A stretch of 35,971 nt of DNA from an uncultured Saprospiraceae bacterium (GTDB taxonomy: Bacteria > Bacteroidota > Bacteroidia > Chitinophagales > Saprospiraceae), in assembly GCA_938015925.1 (NCBI GenBank), contig CALLVY010000356.1:1-35971 (forward strand), given 5' to 3'. Below, one piece after another: positions 1-7,865 of the stretch; positions within the stretch are counted from its first letter, which is position 1; every line of letters begins with the position of its first letter. A program made the position numbers and the translations under genes. The notes under the pieces are model-generated. The model worked only from the letters and a program-made list of their open reading frames with translations, ran no database searches and was not told where the DNA came from.

Positions 1-1
1 T

Positions 2-604
2 ACCGCTGGCGGTTTTGCCACAAATATTCCATTGACTTTAACGGACTCTAAAATGTCAGTTCGCGTATGGTCGCCGGAAGCCGGTACGCCTATTCGCTTA
101 AAAGTCGAAGACTCCAAAGATGCTACCCACACTTGTGAAACGCAAACCAATACTACCCTTGCTGGTGCATGGGAAATATTGGAATTTGACTTTGCCAACG
201 AAGCTCCTGGAACCGCAGAATTAAGTGTTGGTTTAGCGAATGGTTGGACTTATAATATGGCTTCGATCTTTTTCAATTTTGGAACAGAAGGTGCTGTCGC
301 CGGAGAAAAAACCTATTATTTTGATGATGTTTATTTCGGGAAAATTAACGTGGGAACTTCGGATTTTGAAATAGCTGGATTAAAAGTATTTCCCAATCCA
401 AGCAATGAGTATTGGACCCTTTCTACGGAAAACGAAACGATGACTTCAGTAGCCTTATTTGACTTGCAAGGAAGACAATTACAAATGCTGCATCCTCACA
501 ATTCTAATGTAAAAATAAATGCGAAGGACTTAGCAGCCGGAATCTATATTTCTAAAATAGCAACTGCTGAAGGAATAAGTGTCGTTCGTCTTGTAAAAGA
601 ATAG
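2..604 (+). CDS. Secreted protein C-terminus with T9SS type A sorting domain (5' truncated by window)
   Basis: The reading frame is open from the first base, so the ORF-track start (a TTG at 32) is an artefact and the gene begins outside the window. The visible ~200 residues have two parts. The first ~115 look like a beta-sandwich, perhaps a carbohydrate-binding module (VEDSKD, WEILEFDF, YYFDDVYFG). The last ~80 form a T9SS type A sorting domain: VFPNPSNEYWTLS, VALFDLQGRQL, LAAGIYISKI, then a basic end (VRLVKE). Such domains route proteins through the outer membrane in Bacteroidota. An FDDVYFG-type module is often found at the end of GH16-like enzymes, but no catalytic domain is visible, so the enzyme class is unknown. 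A strong terminator follows. Confidence 0.8.
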   Translation, partial: TAGGFATNIPLTLTDSKMSVRVWSPEAGTPIRLKVEDSKDATHTCETQTNTTLAGAWEILEFDFANEAPGTAELSVGLANGWTYNMASIFFNFGTEGAVAGEKTYYFDDVYFGKINVGTSDFEIAGLKVFPNPSNEYWTLSTENETMTSVALFDLQGRQLQMLHPHNSNVKINAKDLAAGIYISKIATAEGISVVRLVKE

Positions 605-677
605 CATTGGATAAAAGTTGCAGCTTGCAAGGGAGTGATTATTTTTAGCGCTTCTCTTTTAATGCCTGCCTTACTCC

Positions 678-715
678 ATTGGGCTTATTTCAAAATACTT
701 TGGAATAAGCCCAAT
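678..715 (+). terminator. Intrinsic terminator after the T9SS protein gene
   Basis: A 17-bp stem (ATTGGGCTTATTTCAAA paired with TTTGGAATAAGCCCAAT, one G-U wobble) closes on a 4-nt loop and is followed by TTATTT. It lies 74 nt after the stop codon at 604. The T-run is short, but the stem is very stable for this AT-rich DNA. Confidence 0.7.
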
Positions 716-807
716 TTATTTAAGGGCATACCTAAATTTCGGCTTGTCTTTTAAGTAGACATAACTTACCTTGCAAGCGTATAGTCTAATTTACCTACAC
801 TTAGAAA

Positions 808-1236
808 ATGAATTACAAAAAGTCAATCATAGGTAGTTCAATTGCATTTATAGCCGCCACCAGTTGTTGCTGGTTGCCCGCTTTGATTATTGCGATTGGA
901 GGAGGAAGTACTTTAATTGGATTTAGCAATGGCTTAGAAAAATACAGTGGCATTTTTATGATCCTTGGGCTTGGACTATTAGGTTATGGCCTTTATGAAT
1001 ATCAAAATAGAAAAAACAGTTCCGCTATGAAAGAAGCCATTTTACAATCGACGATTACTTGTCCGGAGTGTGGACATAAAAAAGAGGAAACCATGCCAAC
1101 GGATGCTTGTCAATATTTTTACGAATGCGAGCATTGCAAAAAGGTTTTAAAACCGACCGGGGAAGATTGTTGCGTTTATTGCAGCTATGGAACGGTGGCT
1201 TGTCCGCCTATTCAGTTGGATCAAGATTGTTGTTAA
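808..1236 (+). CDS. MerT-like membrane domain fused to a GDCCVxC-type cysteine-rich domain
   Basis: The 142-residue protein has two parts. Residues 1-65 hold two membrane helices; the first carries SCCWLPA, like the metal-binding Cys pair plus Pro in the first helix of mercuric transporters (MerT). Residues 75-142 are a cysteine-rich soluble domain with TCPECGHKKEETMPTDACQ, YECEHCKKVLKP, then DCCVYCSYGTVACPPIQ. This matches the small domain known as the GDCCVxC (seleno)protein family; here the motif is GEDCCVYC and all positions are Cys. The protein ends in another CC pair. A role in heavy-metal handling or thiol redox chemistry is inferred. No merR or merA is adjacent, and the gene stands alone between two terminators. 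Confidence 0.75.
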   Translation: MNYKKSIIGSSIAFIAATSCCWLPALIIAIGGGSTLIGFSNGLEKYSGIFMILGLGLLGYGLYEYQNRKNSSAMKEAILQSTITCPECGHKKEETMPTDACQYFYECEHCKKVLKPTGEDCCVYCSYGTVACPPIQLDQDCC

Positions 1237-1346
1237 TTTAGAATTTGGAGACAGAAAAGGAAGGCTTAGTACGCTTAAAAGATCGATAAGGAATGACTTG
1301 GAATAAGAAGTGGAACGATTTCTAAAAACTTACCCTATAGGAAGCA

Positions 1347-1382
1347 AGACCAATAAGAGATTTCATCAACTCTTATTGGTCT
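1347..1382. terminator. Bidirectional terminator between convergent genes
   Basis: A perfect 13-bp inverted repeat (AGACCAATAAGAG / CTCTTATTGGTCT) has a 10-nt loop. It is followed by CTCCTTTTCC on the plus strand. It sits between the plus-strand GDCCVxC gene (ends 1236) and the minus-strand Trp-rich gene (ends 1402), so it can serve both. Confidence 0.65.
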
Positions 1383-1401
1383 CTCCTTTTCCTATCCGAG
1401 A

Positions 1402-1743
1402 CTATTCATCCGCCTTCGTAATAATTTGTTGCACATAAACATAAGGCCCATCAGGAGCAGATTGTGCAATCCGTGCACAGTACCAATCTGATCCCCATGG
1501 CAAGCCGGAATTCCAAGGGCTATTATCCGGATCCGCCCAAGTCCATTTTCTTGAATCGGAATCTGGATTGGAGGGCCAGCCGCCGGAATAAACTTCAATC
1601 TTATCTTTTTGAGCTCTGAAGGGAGCATCTGTACTCCATTCAAGCCAAAGATTTCCTTCTCTCTGGAAGGCAGTCAAGTACCAGCTAAAAGTAGCTTTAG
1701 TGGATTGGGAATTAACCATTTCTGCGTTTTTAGTCTTTTCCAT
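1402..1743 (-). CDS. Small Trp-rich protein of unknown function
   Basis: 113 residues, with no signal peptide or membrane segment. It is unusually rich in Trp and aromatic residues with Gly/Pro turns: TFSWYLTAF, NLWLEWSTDAPF, KWTWADPDNSPWNSG, LPWGSDWYCARIAQ. This pattern suggests a compact beta-sandwich, perhaps a lectin-like or inclusion-type fold, but I do not recognise the family. ATG start (complement CAT at 1741-1743). The overlapping 83-aa ORF at 1392-1643 is a frame shadow. A good promoter lies ~115 nt upstream and a terminator just downstream, so it appears to be an independently expressed single gene. Coding status is supported by non-random composition and the matching signals. Confidence 0.6.
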   Translation of the reverse strand: MEKTKNAEMVNSQSTKATFSWYLTAFQREGNLWLEWSTDAPFRAQKDKIEVYSGGWPSNPDSDSRKWTWADPDNSPWNSGLPWGSDWYCARIAQSAPDGPYVYVQQIITKADE

Positions 1744-1994
1744 ATTTTTTAAAATTTAATTTCCCTACTCTTTTTAAAATAGGCTTTTCGGGGTTTACCT
1801 TTGTAATCAAAACAGGTTAGTAATTATTCAATCAACTATTCCTATTTTCACAACAATACAAATATAAATCGTTTTCAATCTAAGCAAAAGCGTATTTTCC
1901 CTCGTTTGTAAAAGCAAGTATTTTTACGTGTACATACCACCTTTACAAAGCCTCGTTCTCTCCCTGTAAAAGTAATATGCACTTCAAAAGCTAG
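1744..1994. other. Intergenic leader region, no gene seen
   Basis: AT-rich DNA. It holds the minus-strand promoter (listed separately) and the ~110-nt leader of the Trp-rich gene. No other gene, RNA or repeat is supported here. Confidence 0.5.
1859..1888 (-). promoter_or_regulatory. Bacteroidota-type promoter for the Trp-rich gene
   Basis: Read on the minus strand, TTTG (1888-1885) is followed by an 18-nt spacer and TATATTTG (1866-1859). This fits the Bacteroidota primary sigma consensus TTTG / TAnnTTTG, although the spacer is about one base short of the usual 19-21. It would give a leader of ~110 nt before the ATG at 1743. Confidence 0.55.
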
Positions 1995-2306
1995 ACCTCT
2001 CCCCCAACATCAAATCATAAAAACGCAATCAGGAATTTCCTTTGGCCTTTTGAGAAAGGCTTTAATTTTTGGGAAGACCATTTGGTTTCTGGTGTCCTTA
2101 TAAAAGCAGAAGCTTACCAGCCTTCTTCCGACGGTGTCCTTCTTTACCTCAATGGCGGAGATGACCTTCAATTGATTTTAGACAAAATTGAAAGTGTGCA
2201 TGGAAAAATCATCCTTCCCAAAACCATCATTGACGAAGAAATGGGTTATTTTGCGCACTTTATCGATTCCGAAGGAAATAAGATGGGCTTACATTCTCCC
2301 AAGTAA
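1995..2306 (+). pseudogene. VOC family (glyoxalase/bleomycin-resistance fold) C-terminal remnant
   Basis: The last ~74 codons encode a convincing C-terminal half of a VOC protein: VSGVLIKAEAYQPSSDGVLLY, LNGGDDLQLILDKIE, GGK-like HGKIILPKTIIDEEMGY, FAHFIDSEGNKMGLHS. Intact family members are ~120-130 residues, with an N-terminal half starting near xxWFEIPVxDxxRAxxFY. That half is absent. The frame is open back to 1995 after a TAG, but has no ATG and no recognisable N-terminal VOC motif; the ORF track could only offer a TTG at 2082. I read it as a 5'-deleted, decaying gene. A translated 74-residue half-domain cannot be excluded. Confidence 0.6.
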
Positions 2307-2370
2307 ACGAGAGCCATCCTAAAGTCTTTTTCCTAGGTAATCTTTTTTAATCAATACTATTCTATACCCT

Positions 2371-4203
2371 ATGAAAAAGGCAATCCTCTTTAGCTTTATT
2401 TTAATCATTGCAGCGACTACGCTTTTTGCGCAAGCAGACTTAATCGCCAATGTATACCATCGTACTACCACTTCCCTCAACGGAAATTGGAAGTACATCA
2501 TTGATCCTTATGAAAATGGATATTACAATTATCGCTACCAACCATTCGACCAACAAGAATCGCCATGGGCCAGTGCTTTTTTCTTAAACTCAAAACCTAA
2601 AAGCCCATCAGATCTCTTAGAGTATGACTTTGACCAAATGGATGACATCAAGGTTCCGGGTGATTGGAACAGTCAGAAAAAAGAACTTCTATATTATGAA
2701 GGAACGCTGTGGTATAAAAAATCATTTGATTATTCGTCTTCCAAAACTACGTCTAGAGTCTTTGTTTATTTTGAAGCCTCTAATTACAAAACGGAAGTTT
2801 ATCTAAATGGTAGAAAACTCGGAACCCATGTTGGCGGATTTACACCTTTCAATTTTGAGATCACAGAGCTGATAAAAGAGAAAGACAATTTCCTCGTCGT
2901 CAAGGTCGACAACAAAAGACTAAAAGATGGAGTCCCAACTTTAAACACCGATTGGTGGAATTACGGAGGACTCACCAGAGATGTAAAAATCATTGAAACC
3001 GCGCCCAATTTTATTCAAGATTTTTTCATCCAACTCCACCCAGAAGATGATAAAAAAATCAAAGGATATGTGGCATTAAACGGAACGCAAATAAGCCAGC
3101 AATACGTCCAAATCCAAATCCCTCAACTAGGTCTAAAAAAGAATTTAAGAACAGACGACAAGGGTTATGTAGCTTTCGAAATCCCTCTTGATAAACTTCA
3201 ATATTGGTCTTTAGAAAATCCTTTTCTCTACGAGGTAATCATTCAAGCCAAAGAGGAAGTAATAAAAGATGAAATTGGATTTCGAACGATACAAACCAAG
3301 GGCGCACAAATCCTATTGAACAACAAACCCATTTACCTAAAAGGCATTTCTATTCACGAAGAAAGTCCCTTGCGTGGCGGTAGAGGACATTCCCTGGAAG
3401 ATGCAGAGCAATTATTGGATTGGGCACAAGAATTAGGTTGCAATTATGTTCGCCTGGCTCACTATCCGCACAATGAACACATGCTTCGTTTGGCAGATAA
3501 AAAAGGGATTTTGGTCTGGGAGGAAAACCCCGTTTACTGGACGATCTCCTGGGACAATCCAGAGACCTACCAGAATGCTGAAAACCAACTCTCCGAATTG
3601 ATCGAGCGAGATAAAAATCGCGCAAGTGTGATCATCTGGTCGATGGCCAATGAAACCCCTAATGTACCTGCCCGAAATAATTTTCTAAACAAACTAGCCC
3701 AGTTCACCCGAGCAAAAGATCCCACCCGATTGATCAGTGCCGCCCTGGAACAAAAAGATTATCAGGGCAATCCTAGCATCAGAACGATAGATGATCCATT
3801 TGCGGAAGTCGTCGACGTTTTAAGTTTCAATCAATACATCGGTTGGTATGATGGACTTCCTGAAAAATGCGAAACCATTACCTGGAAAATTGAGCAAGAC
3901 AAACCCGTTTTGATTTCTGAGTTTGGTGCAGGAGCCAAACAAGGTTTGCATGGAGATAAAAATGCCAGATGGACGGAAGAATTTCAAGAAGACTTGTATG
4001 TGCAGACTTTAAAAATGATTGACAAAGTGGAAAAGGTACAGGGATTCTCTCCTTGGATCTTAGTGGATTTCAGATCGCCAAGAAGAGTCTTACCCAAAAT
4101 CCAGGAAGGTTGGAACCGCAAAGGTTTGATTGCAGAAGATGGTCAAAAAAAGAAGGCCTTTTTTATCTTACAAGATTTCTATAAAAATAAAAAAAGTCCA
4201 TAG
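2371..4203 (+). CDS. Secreted glycoside hydrolase family 2 (beta-glucuronidase/beta-galactosidase-like)
   Basis: 610 residues. A signal peptide (MKKAILFSFILIIAATTLFAQ) comes first, then a GH2 sugar-binding domain (~30-210; VPGDWN, YYEGTLWYKKSF, NYKTEVYLNG, HVGGFTPF, NWWNYGGLTR-like NYGGLTRDV). An immunoglobulin-like domain follows (~215-310), then a TIM-barrel catalytic domain (~315-605) with KGISIHEE, NYVRLAHYPHN, IIWSMANETP (acid/base E428) and VLISEFGAGA (nucleophile E517). The length and order match small beta-glucuronidase-type GH2 enzymes that lack the extra C-terminal domains of LacZ. It lacks a T9SS tail, so it is probably periplasmic. The exact glycoside is unknown. It converges on the TPR gene, 31 nt apart. 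Confidence 0.9.
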   Translation: MKKAILFSFILIIAATTLFAQADLIANVYHRTTTSLNGNWKYIIDPYENGYYNYRYQPFDQQESPWASAFFLNSKPKSPSDLLEYDFDQMDDIKVPGDWNSQKKELLYYEGTLWYKKSFDYSSSKTTSRVFVYFEASNYKTEVYLNGRKLGTHVGGFTPFNFEITELIKEKDNFLVVKVDNKRLKDGVPTLNTDWWNYGGLTRDVKIIETAPNFIQDFFIQLHPEDDKKIKGYVALNGTQISQQYVQIQIPQLGLKKNLRTDDKGYVAFEIPLDKLQYWSLENPFLYEVIIQAKEEVIKDEIGFRTIQTKGAQILLNNKPIYLKGISIHEESPLRGGRGHSLEDAEQLLDWAQELGCNYVRLAHYPHNEHMLRLADKKGILVWEENPVYWTISWDNPETYQNAENQLSELIERDKNRASVIIWSMANETPNVPARNNFLNKLAQFTRAKDPTRLISAALEQKDYQGNPSIRTIDDPFAEVVDVLSFNQYIGWYDGLPEKCETITWKIEQDKPVLISEFGAGAKQGLHGDKNARWTEEFQEDLYVQTLKMIDKVEKVQGFSPWILVDFRSPRRVLPKIQEGWNRKGLIAEDGQKKKAFFILQDFYKNKKSP

Positions 4204-4234
4204 CTGTCATTTTCCAAAGGCCACAAATTCCTCA

Positions 4235-5470
4235 TTAATCTGGACAAAGATAAGTCCGCATATCTTTGGCTTTCACATGCCCTTTCTCGACACTTGTCTC
4301 CAAGTCAGCGCAGCCTGAAATATAATCCAGCAAAAGCAGGTAGGCAATACCTCGGTTGTAATAGGCATCGGCATAATCACTTTTCAATTGAATGGCTTTA
4401 GTATAATCATCAACTGCCTTGGGTACCAAGTCTAACAACAAATACAGGTTTCCACGATTTTTATATAGCTCTGCATCATTAGGAAACTCCTCTATTCCTT
4501 TATTGAAATCCGTTAATGCACCGGCATAAGAGCCGATCATCTTTTTAGTCAAACCTCGGTTTAAAAGAGCCTCTGGATAGATGGTTCCTTTTTGAGCAAT
4601 AATGGTATTGTAATCTGCTAGCGCACTTTCTCGATCTCCCATTGTTTTCAAAACCATCGCTCTTCCAAAATAAGCTTTAGTCAGGGTTTCCTGTAACACA
4701 ATGGCTTTGTCGAAAGATGCCTTCGCTCCTGCCATATCTTTTTGTTGGTATTTTAGAATCCCTAGATTGTACCAGGAAAGAGCAAATTTGGGATCGAGTT
4801 CAATGGCCTTAGAGAAAGCTTTGATCGCAGCGTCTGTTTGATTTTGTTTGCTAAAAACCAAACCTTCTAAATCATAAGTAATGGCCTTCTCGGAATAGTC
4901 TTTCAAAAGTACGGACACCGTTTCCATGGCAACATCTAATTTCTCCTCTTCGATTTGCTCAATCAATTGTCCTAAAAGTTGCGCCTCTTTTTCTAATAGC
5001 TCATTGGCTTGAATGGTTTTATCTAAAATGTCATAATAGTAATTCAATTTCTGATAACTACTCAACTGGAGCAATGCTTTTTCAGGTTCATAAACCAATA
5101 GGTTTAGCACACCTCTGTTGTCAGAGTAGCCATAAAGATCTGAAACATAAGGATTGATCCGTCTAGCTTGATCAAAATCCGTTCTAGCTTCCGTTTCCAT
5201 ACCAAGCATGGTTTTAAATTTGGCACGTAAGATGAGCGCCTCTGCAGAACTGGGATACTGAGCGACGACACTTTCGAGGGTAAGAAAAGCTTCTTCAAAA
5301 TCCAACATACTCATTTCTTGTTCTGCTTTTCGCAGCATAGGCCAAGGAGTCGAACTTAGATTTTCGGCAGAGTAAGTTCTTCCCATTTGCTGAGAAGACA
5401 TATTTCTGGTTTGGGCCTCTAAAGGAGCAGTAGAAAAAGACAGAATACAAAGAACAATTAACACTCTCAT
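4235..5470 (-). CDS. Secreted tetratricopeptide-repeat protein
   Basis: 411 residues from the ATG at 5470. The ORF-track start at 5509 is a GTG and adds 13 residues ahead of a clean signal peptide (MRVLIVLCILSFSTAPLEAQ), so the internal ATG is preferred. The body is TPR repeats: AEALILRAKFKTMLGMETEA, AIKAFSKAIELDPKFALSWY, NLGILKYQQKDMAGAKASFD, AYFGRAMVLKTMGDRESAL, LYKNRGNLYLLLDLVPKAV, AYYNRGIAYLLLLDYISG. These build a protein-protein interaction solenoid in the periplasm or at the outer membrane. The last segment (SGCADLETSVEKGHVKA...LCPD) is typical of Bacteroidota TPR proteins. No partner is obvious. Confidence 0.88.
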   Translation of the reverse strand: MRVLIVLCILSFSTAPLEAQTRNMSSQQMGRTYSAENLSSTPWPMLRKAEQEMSMLDFEEAFLTLESVVAQYPSSAEALILRAKFKTMLGMETEARTDFDQARRINPYVSDLYGYSDNRGVLNLLVYEPEKALLQLSSYQKLNYYYDILDKTIQANELLEKEAQLLGQLIEQIEEEKLDVAMETVSVLLKDYSEKAITYDLEGLVFSKQNQTDAAIKAFSKAIELDPKFALSWYNLGILKYQQKDMAGAKASFDKAIVLQETLTKAYFGRAMVLKTMGDRESALADYNTIIAQKGTIYPEALLNRGLTKKMIGSYAGALTDFNKGIEEFPNDAELYKNRGNLYLLLDLVPKAVDDYTKAIQLKSDYADAYYNRGIAYLLLLDYISGCADLETSVEKGHVKAKDMRTYLCPD

Positions 5471-5576
5471 ACTTTGGGTTTTAATGGTTTGCTGATGCTC
5501 AAAAAGCACCTACTTGTTTTGACCAAAACTGCAGGTCGATAAATAAAATGGCTTTAAATCTAAGCCTCTATTTTTG

Positions 5577-5795
5577 TCAGGATTCTTTCTTCTCCTTTTC
5601 CAATCTTTCTGTACCCTGTCCCAAAGAAGGTATCAGCCCATAGACTACAAGTCCAAGGGCCCCTACGATTATACAGATCACGCCAAGTAACCAAAATTTG
5701 ATCATGAAAAACATCTGGTCAGTTCCCAAATAAAGGTATTCAAAAACAAACCCTATGATTAGAAGCAGGAGGGAAACAATAGTCTCTTTATTCAT
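5577..5795 (-). CDS. Small two-helix membrane protein of unknown function
   Basis: 72 residues. Two hydrophobic helices (~6-24, TIVSLLLLIIGFVFEYLYL, and ~32-54, IKFWLLGVICIIVGALGLVVYG) are followed by a charged tail (ERLEKEKKES). Both termini are probably cytoplasmic. The ATG has no clear ribosome site. It lies ~107 nt upstream of the TPR gene on the same strand and might be cotranscribed with it. I do not recognise a family. Confidence 0.6.
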   Translation of the reverse strand: MNKETIVSLLLLIIGFVFEYLYLGTDQMFFMIKFWLLGVICIIVGALGLVVYGLIPSLGQGTERLEKEKKES

Positions 5796-5839
5796 AATTA
5801 GAATTCTTTAAGTTTGAAGTTGTTTAAAAATGAATTGAT

Positions 5840-5955
5840 GGTTTATTTGCAAGTCATTGATTCCTAATAACTTCAGCTCTTTTTATTCCCATAGCTACGG
5901 CTATGAAATGAAAAAGGAGCTTCGTTCTAGAAATCAAGCACTTACAACTAAATCC
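5840..5955. repeat. 116-bp imperfect palindrome (MITE-like or dispersed repeat)
   Basis: The two arms can be aligned along their whole length. The outer ends read GGTTTATTTGCAAGT and, on the complement, GGATTTAGTTGTAAGT. Then come TTGATTCCTA and TTGATTTCTA, GCTCTTTTTATTCC and GCTCCTTTTTCATTTC, and finally CATAGC-TACG-GCTATG at the centre (5890-5905). Similarity stops sharply outside 5840-5955. It contains no ORF. Such elements are usually non-autonomous transposon derivatives or REP-like repeats. The central ATAGC-TACG-GCTAT recurs in inverse orientation at 35834-35847. Confidence 0.6.
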
Positions 5956-6405
5956 AGAACACATTATTAAACAGCTTCTTTGATAAAATTGGCCTTAAAC
6001 GAAATAGAATCATTTCTAAAAACTAATTTTTCAGTCAAAAAACAAACGAATGCAAAACTATCTTTTTTAATAGTAAAACTATCATAATTATAACATCCCT
6101 AGTTCCTTATTTGTTCGGTCTTACTAAATGATTAATTTCTAAAGATGAAAATTACTTAAGCCCAATCCCTTACTCTTGCAGGTAATACACGGATCTTACA
6201 CCTCGACTTACCAAGCTACACCGCCCGCTTTTTTTCCAAAAACATTTTTTGCTAAAAACAATTCCCTTTCCCAAGAAACCAATCCCCTACCCCCTTCCAT
6301 CTCTCCCATTTTTTCCGTAACTTCGTAAGTTCTACAGCGAACTATTCTTTTTAGAATAATGCTGGCTACGAGAGAACTGCTATTTTTAACCACAACAGCA
6401 CAACT
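5956..6405. other. AT-rich intergenic region upstream of the HU/SPOR gene
   Basis: About 450 bp with no convincing gene. ORF 6208-6519 on the minus strand is low-complexity and overlaps the HU gene start, so it is treated as a shadow. A possible -7 box, TAACTTCG, lies at 6318-6325, and a short hairpin (TATTCT-TTTT-AGAATA) is in the probable leader near 6343-6358. Nothing else is supported. Confidence 0.4.
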
Positions 6406-7443
6406 ATGAACATCGATGTGTCCACCTGTATTGCTGATTTGCTGTACGAGCACCGTTCCGTAATCATTCCTGATTTCGGCGGAATCGTTGGTATTTACCA
6501 ATCTGCTCAAGTCGATCATATTCAGGGAACGATGTTGCCACCCTCTCTGGCACTGCGTTTCAATGAAAATCTAGTCATCAATGATGGCGTACTTATAAGT
6601 CATATCCGCAAACAATACCAACTCAATCTTGAAGACGCACAGTTTGTGGTCCGCAATCATGTGGAGCAACTCAATAAGAAGCTGAGCCGAAAGGAAATTT
6701 TGGTTTTCCCAGGCATTGGCCGATTGTACCGTGATTTTGAAAATCAACTGCGCTTCCTACAAGACAGCACCAACTATAATACCGATGCCTTCGGCATCCC
6801 CGAGATTCAATTCTTCCCAATCCTCAGGAATCGCGAAACCGCACCAAGGGAAGCACCAGCACCAACGCCTAGCAGCCCTGTAGTCGCGCCGAGTAAAAAA
6901 GCGCCTTGGCTTCAACAATTGGCCAAACAGGAAATGGTACCGCTTGCAGCAAGTGCAATGGTATTGGTTATTGCTATGGCTATCTTTTTTGGGCCACGTC
7001 CCAATTCAGAGAAAGGCTTTAAAGCCCAGCCTGTAGCTGAGCGGATCAATGAAAGACCAACAGTAGAAAGTCGCTCTGCTATTTTAGATCTTGTAACAGG
7101 AGCGAAAGAGGAAGTAGTACCTGTAAAGGAAAAAGTACCTCCTAAAGTCCAAGAAGAAGAAATTGACGAAGAATACGCTTCTGAAATTAATACAGAAGCA
7201 TCAACCTTGGCTCCTCAGGAAAAAGTCTGTATCGTCATCACTGGAGCTTTCGGGCAAAAATCGAGCGTCAAAAAACGACTCAACCAAATTGTAAAAATGG
7301 GCTTCGCCCCTTACCAGGATAAAAAAGGTAAACTCACTCGTGTTGGGATTCAATTTTCTTACGAATCAGAACGGGATGTTGAGAATACCGTAAAATTATT
7401 GAAGAAGAAAGTGGAAAAGAAATCTTGGATTCTATCTAAGTAG
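6406..7443 (+). CDS. CCDC81-type HU domain protein with membrane anchor and SPOR domain
   Basis: 345 residues. Residues 1-~60 (IADLLYEHRSVIIPDFGGIVG) and ~65-135 (LVINDGVLISHIRKQYQL, LSRKEILVFPGIGRLYRD) match the paired HU-like domains described in Bacteroidota CCDC81-like proteins. A Pro/Ala-rich linker leads to one transmembrane helix (~183-200, PLAASAMVLVIAMAIFFGP). An acidic periplasmic linker and a C-terminal SPOR domain (~272-345, KVCIVITGAFGQKSSVKKRL, GFAPYQDKKGKLTRVGIQF) follow. SPOR domains bind denuded septal peptidoglycan. The layout therefore places an HU-like, possibly DNA-binding or cytoskeletal, domain in the cytoplasm and a septum-binding domain in the periplasm, consistent with a division or chromosome-positioning role (inference). 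A strong terminator follows. Confidence 0.85.
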   Translation: MNIDVSTCIADLLYEHRSVIIPDFGGIVGIYQSAQVDHIQGTMLPPSLALRFNENLVINDGVLISHIRKQYQLNLEDAQFVVRNHVEQLNKKLSRKEILVFPGIGRLYRDFENQLRFLQDSTNYNTDAFGIPEIQFFPILRNRETAPREAPAPTPSSPVVAPSKKAPWLQQLAKQEMVPLAASAMVLVIAMAIFFGPRPNSEKGFKAQPVAERINERPTVESRSAILDLVTGAKEEVVPVKEKVPPKVQEEEIDEEYASEINTEASTLAPQEKVCIVITGAFGQKSSVKKRLNQIVKMGFAPYQDKKGKLTRVGIQFSYESERDVENTVKLLKKKVEKKSWILSK

Positions 7444-7468
7444 AAGCTTGGTTAGTATCACTTGCTAC

Positions 7469-7503
7469 AAAAAGCGTCAATGCCTCTGGTATTGACGCTT
7501 TTT
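7469..7503 (+). terminator. Intrinsic terminator after the HU/SPOR gene
   Basis: A perfect 13-bp stem (AAAAAGCGTCAAT / ATTGACGCTTTTT) has a 9-nt loop and ends in a T-run. It begins 26 nt after the stop codon. Confidence 0.9.
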
Positions 7504-7504
7504 T

Positions 7505-7780
7505 AATCCCTACTTTTAGGAATAAAGTCGCTGAAACAAGCCAAATCCCTCCAAAAAATGCCCTTCCGGAGCACAAATTCACACCACCATTAAGCAGCAT
7601 CCAATTTTATTCAAATTCCCACTCCAATAGTTATATTTGGCAATCCAATTCATCCCCCAAAGGTAATTCCTAGAAAACAATGAATTTTACATTTAATTTC
7701 ACCAAATACACTTACACCAAATTAAATTTTTAATTCAATTTATATTTGATGTAAATTCAAAATTAAATTCTTCAATTTCT
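7505..7780. other. AT-rich region upstream of kdsA, no gene seen
   Basis: Very AT-rich, especially 7680-7780, where TTAAATTTTTAATTC and GAATTTAATTTTGAA-like stretches form a weak dyad around ATTTATATTTGATG. This may be an UP-like or regulator-binding region for the kdsA promoter, but no specific operator is recognised. Confidence 0.35.
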
Positions 7781-7812
7781 TTTGTCTTATTGAACTTTCC
7801 CACTTACATTTG
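7781..7812 (+). promoter_or_regulatory. Bacteroidota-type promoter for kdsA
   Basis: TTTG (7781-7784), a 20-nt spacer, then TACATTTG (7805-7812). This is a full match to the Bacteroidota housekeeping consensus TTTG-N19-21-TAnnTTTG. Transcription would start near 7819, giving a ~47-nt leader to the ATG at 7866. Confidence 0.75.
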
Positions 7813-7865
7813 CGTTTCTATTATAGAAATACGAAGTGAAAAACACTTTAATTTAGAACAAGAAT

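Noticed and set aside
744-774. Possible promoter TTG-N20-TACCTTGC ahead of the MerT-like gene
   Set aside because: The -7 box lacks one T of TAnnTTTG and the TTG is unremarkable; too weak to list as a feature.
6208-6519. Minus-strand ORF of 103 aa
   Set aside because: Overlaps the start of the well-supported HU/SPOR gene and has no recognisable motifs; a shadow.
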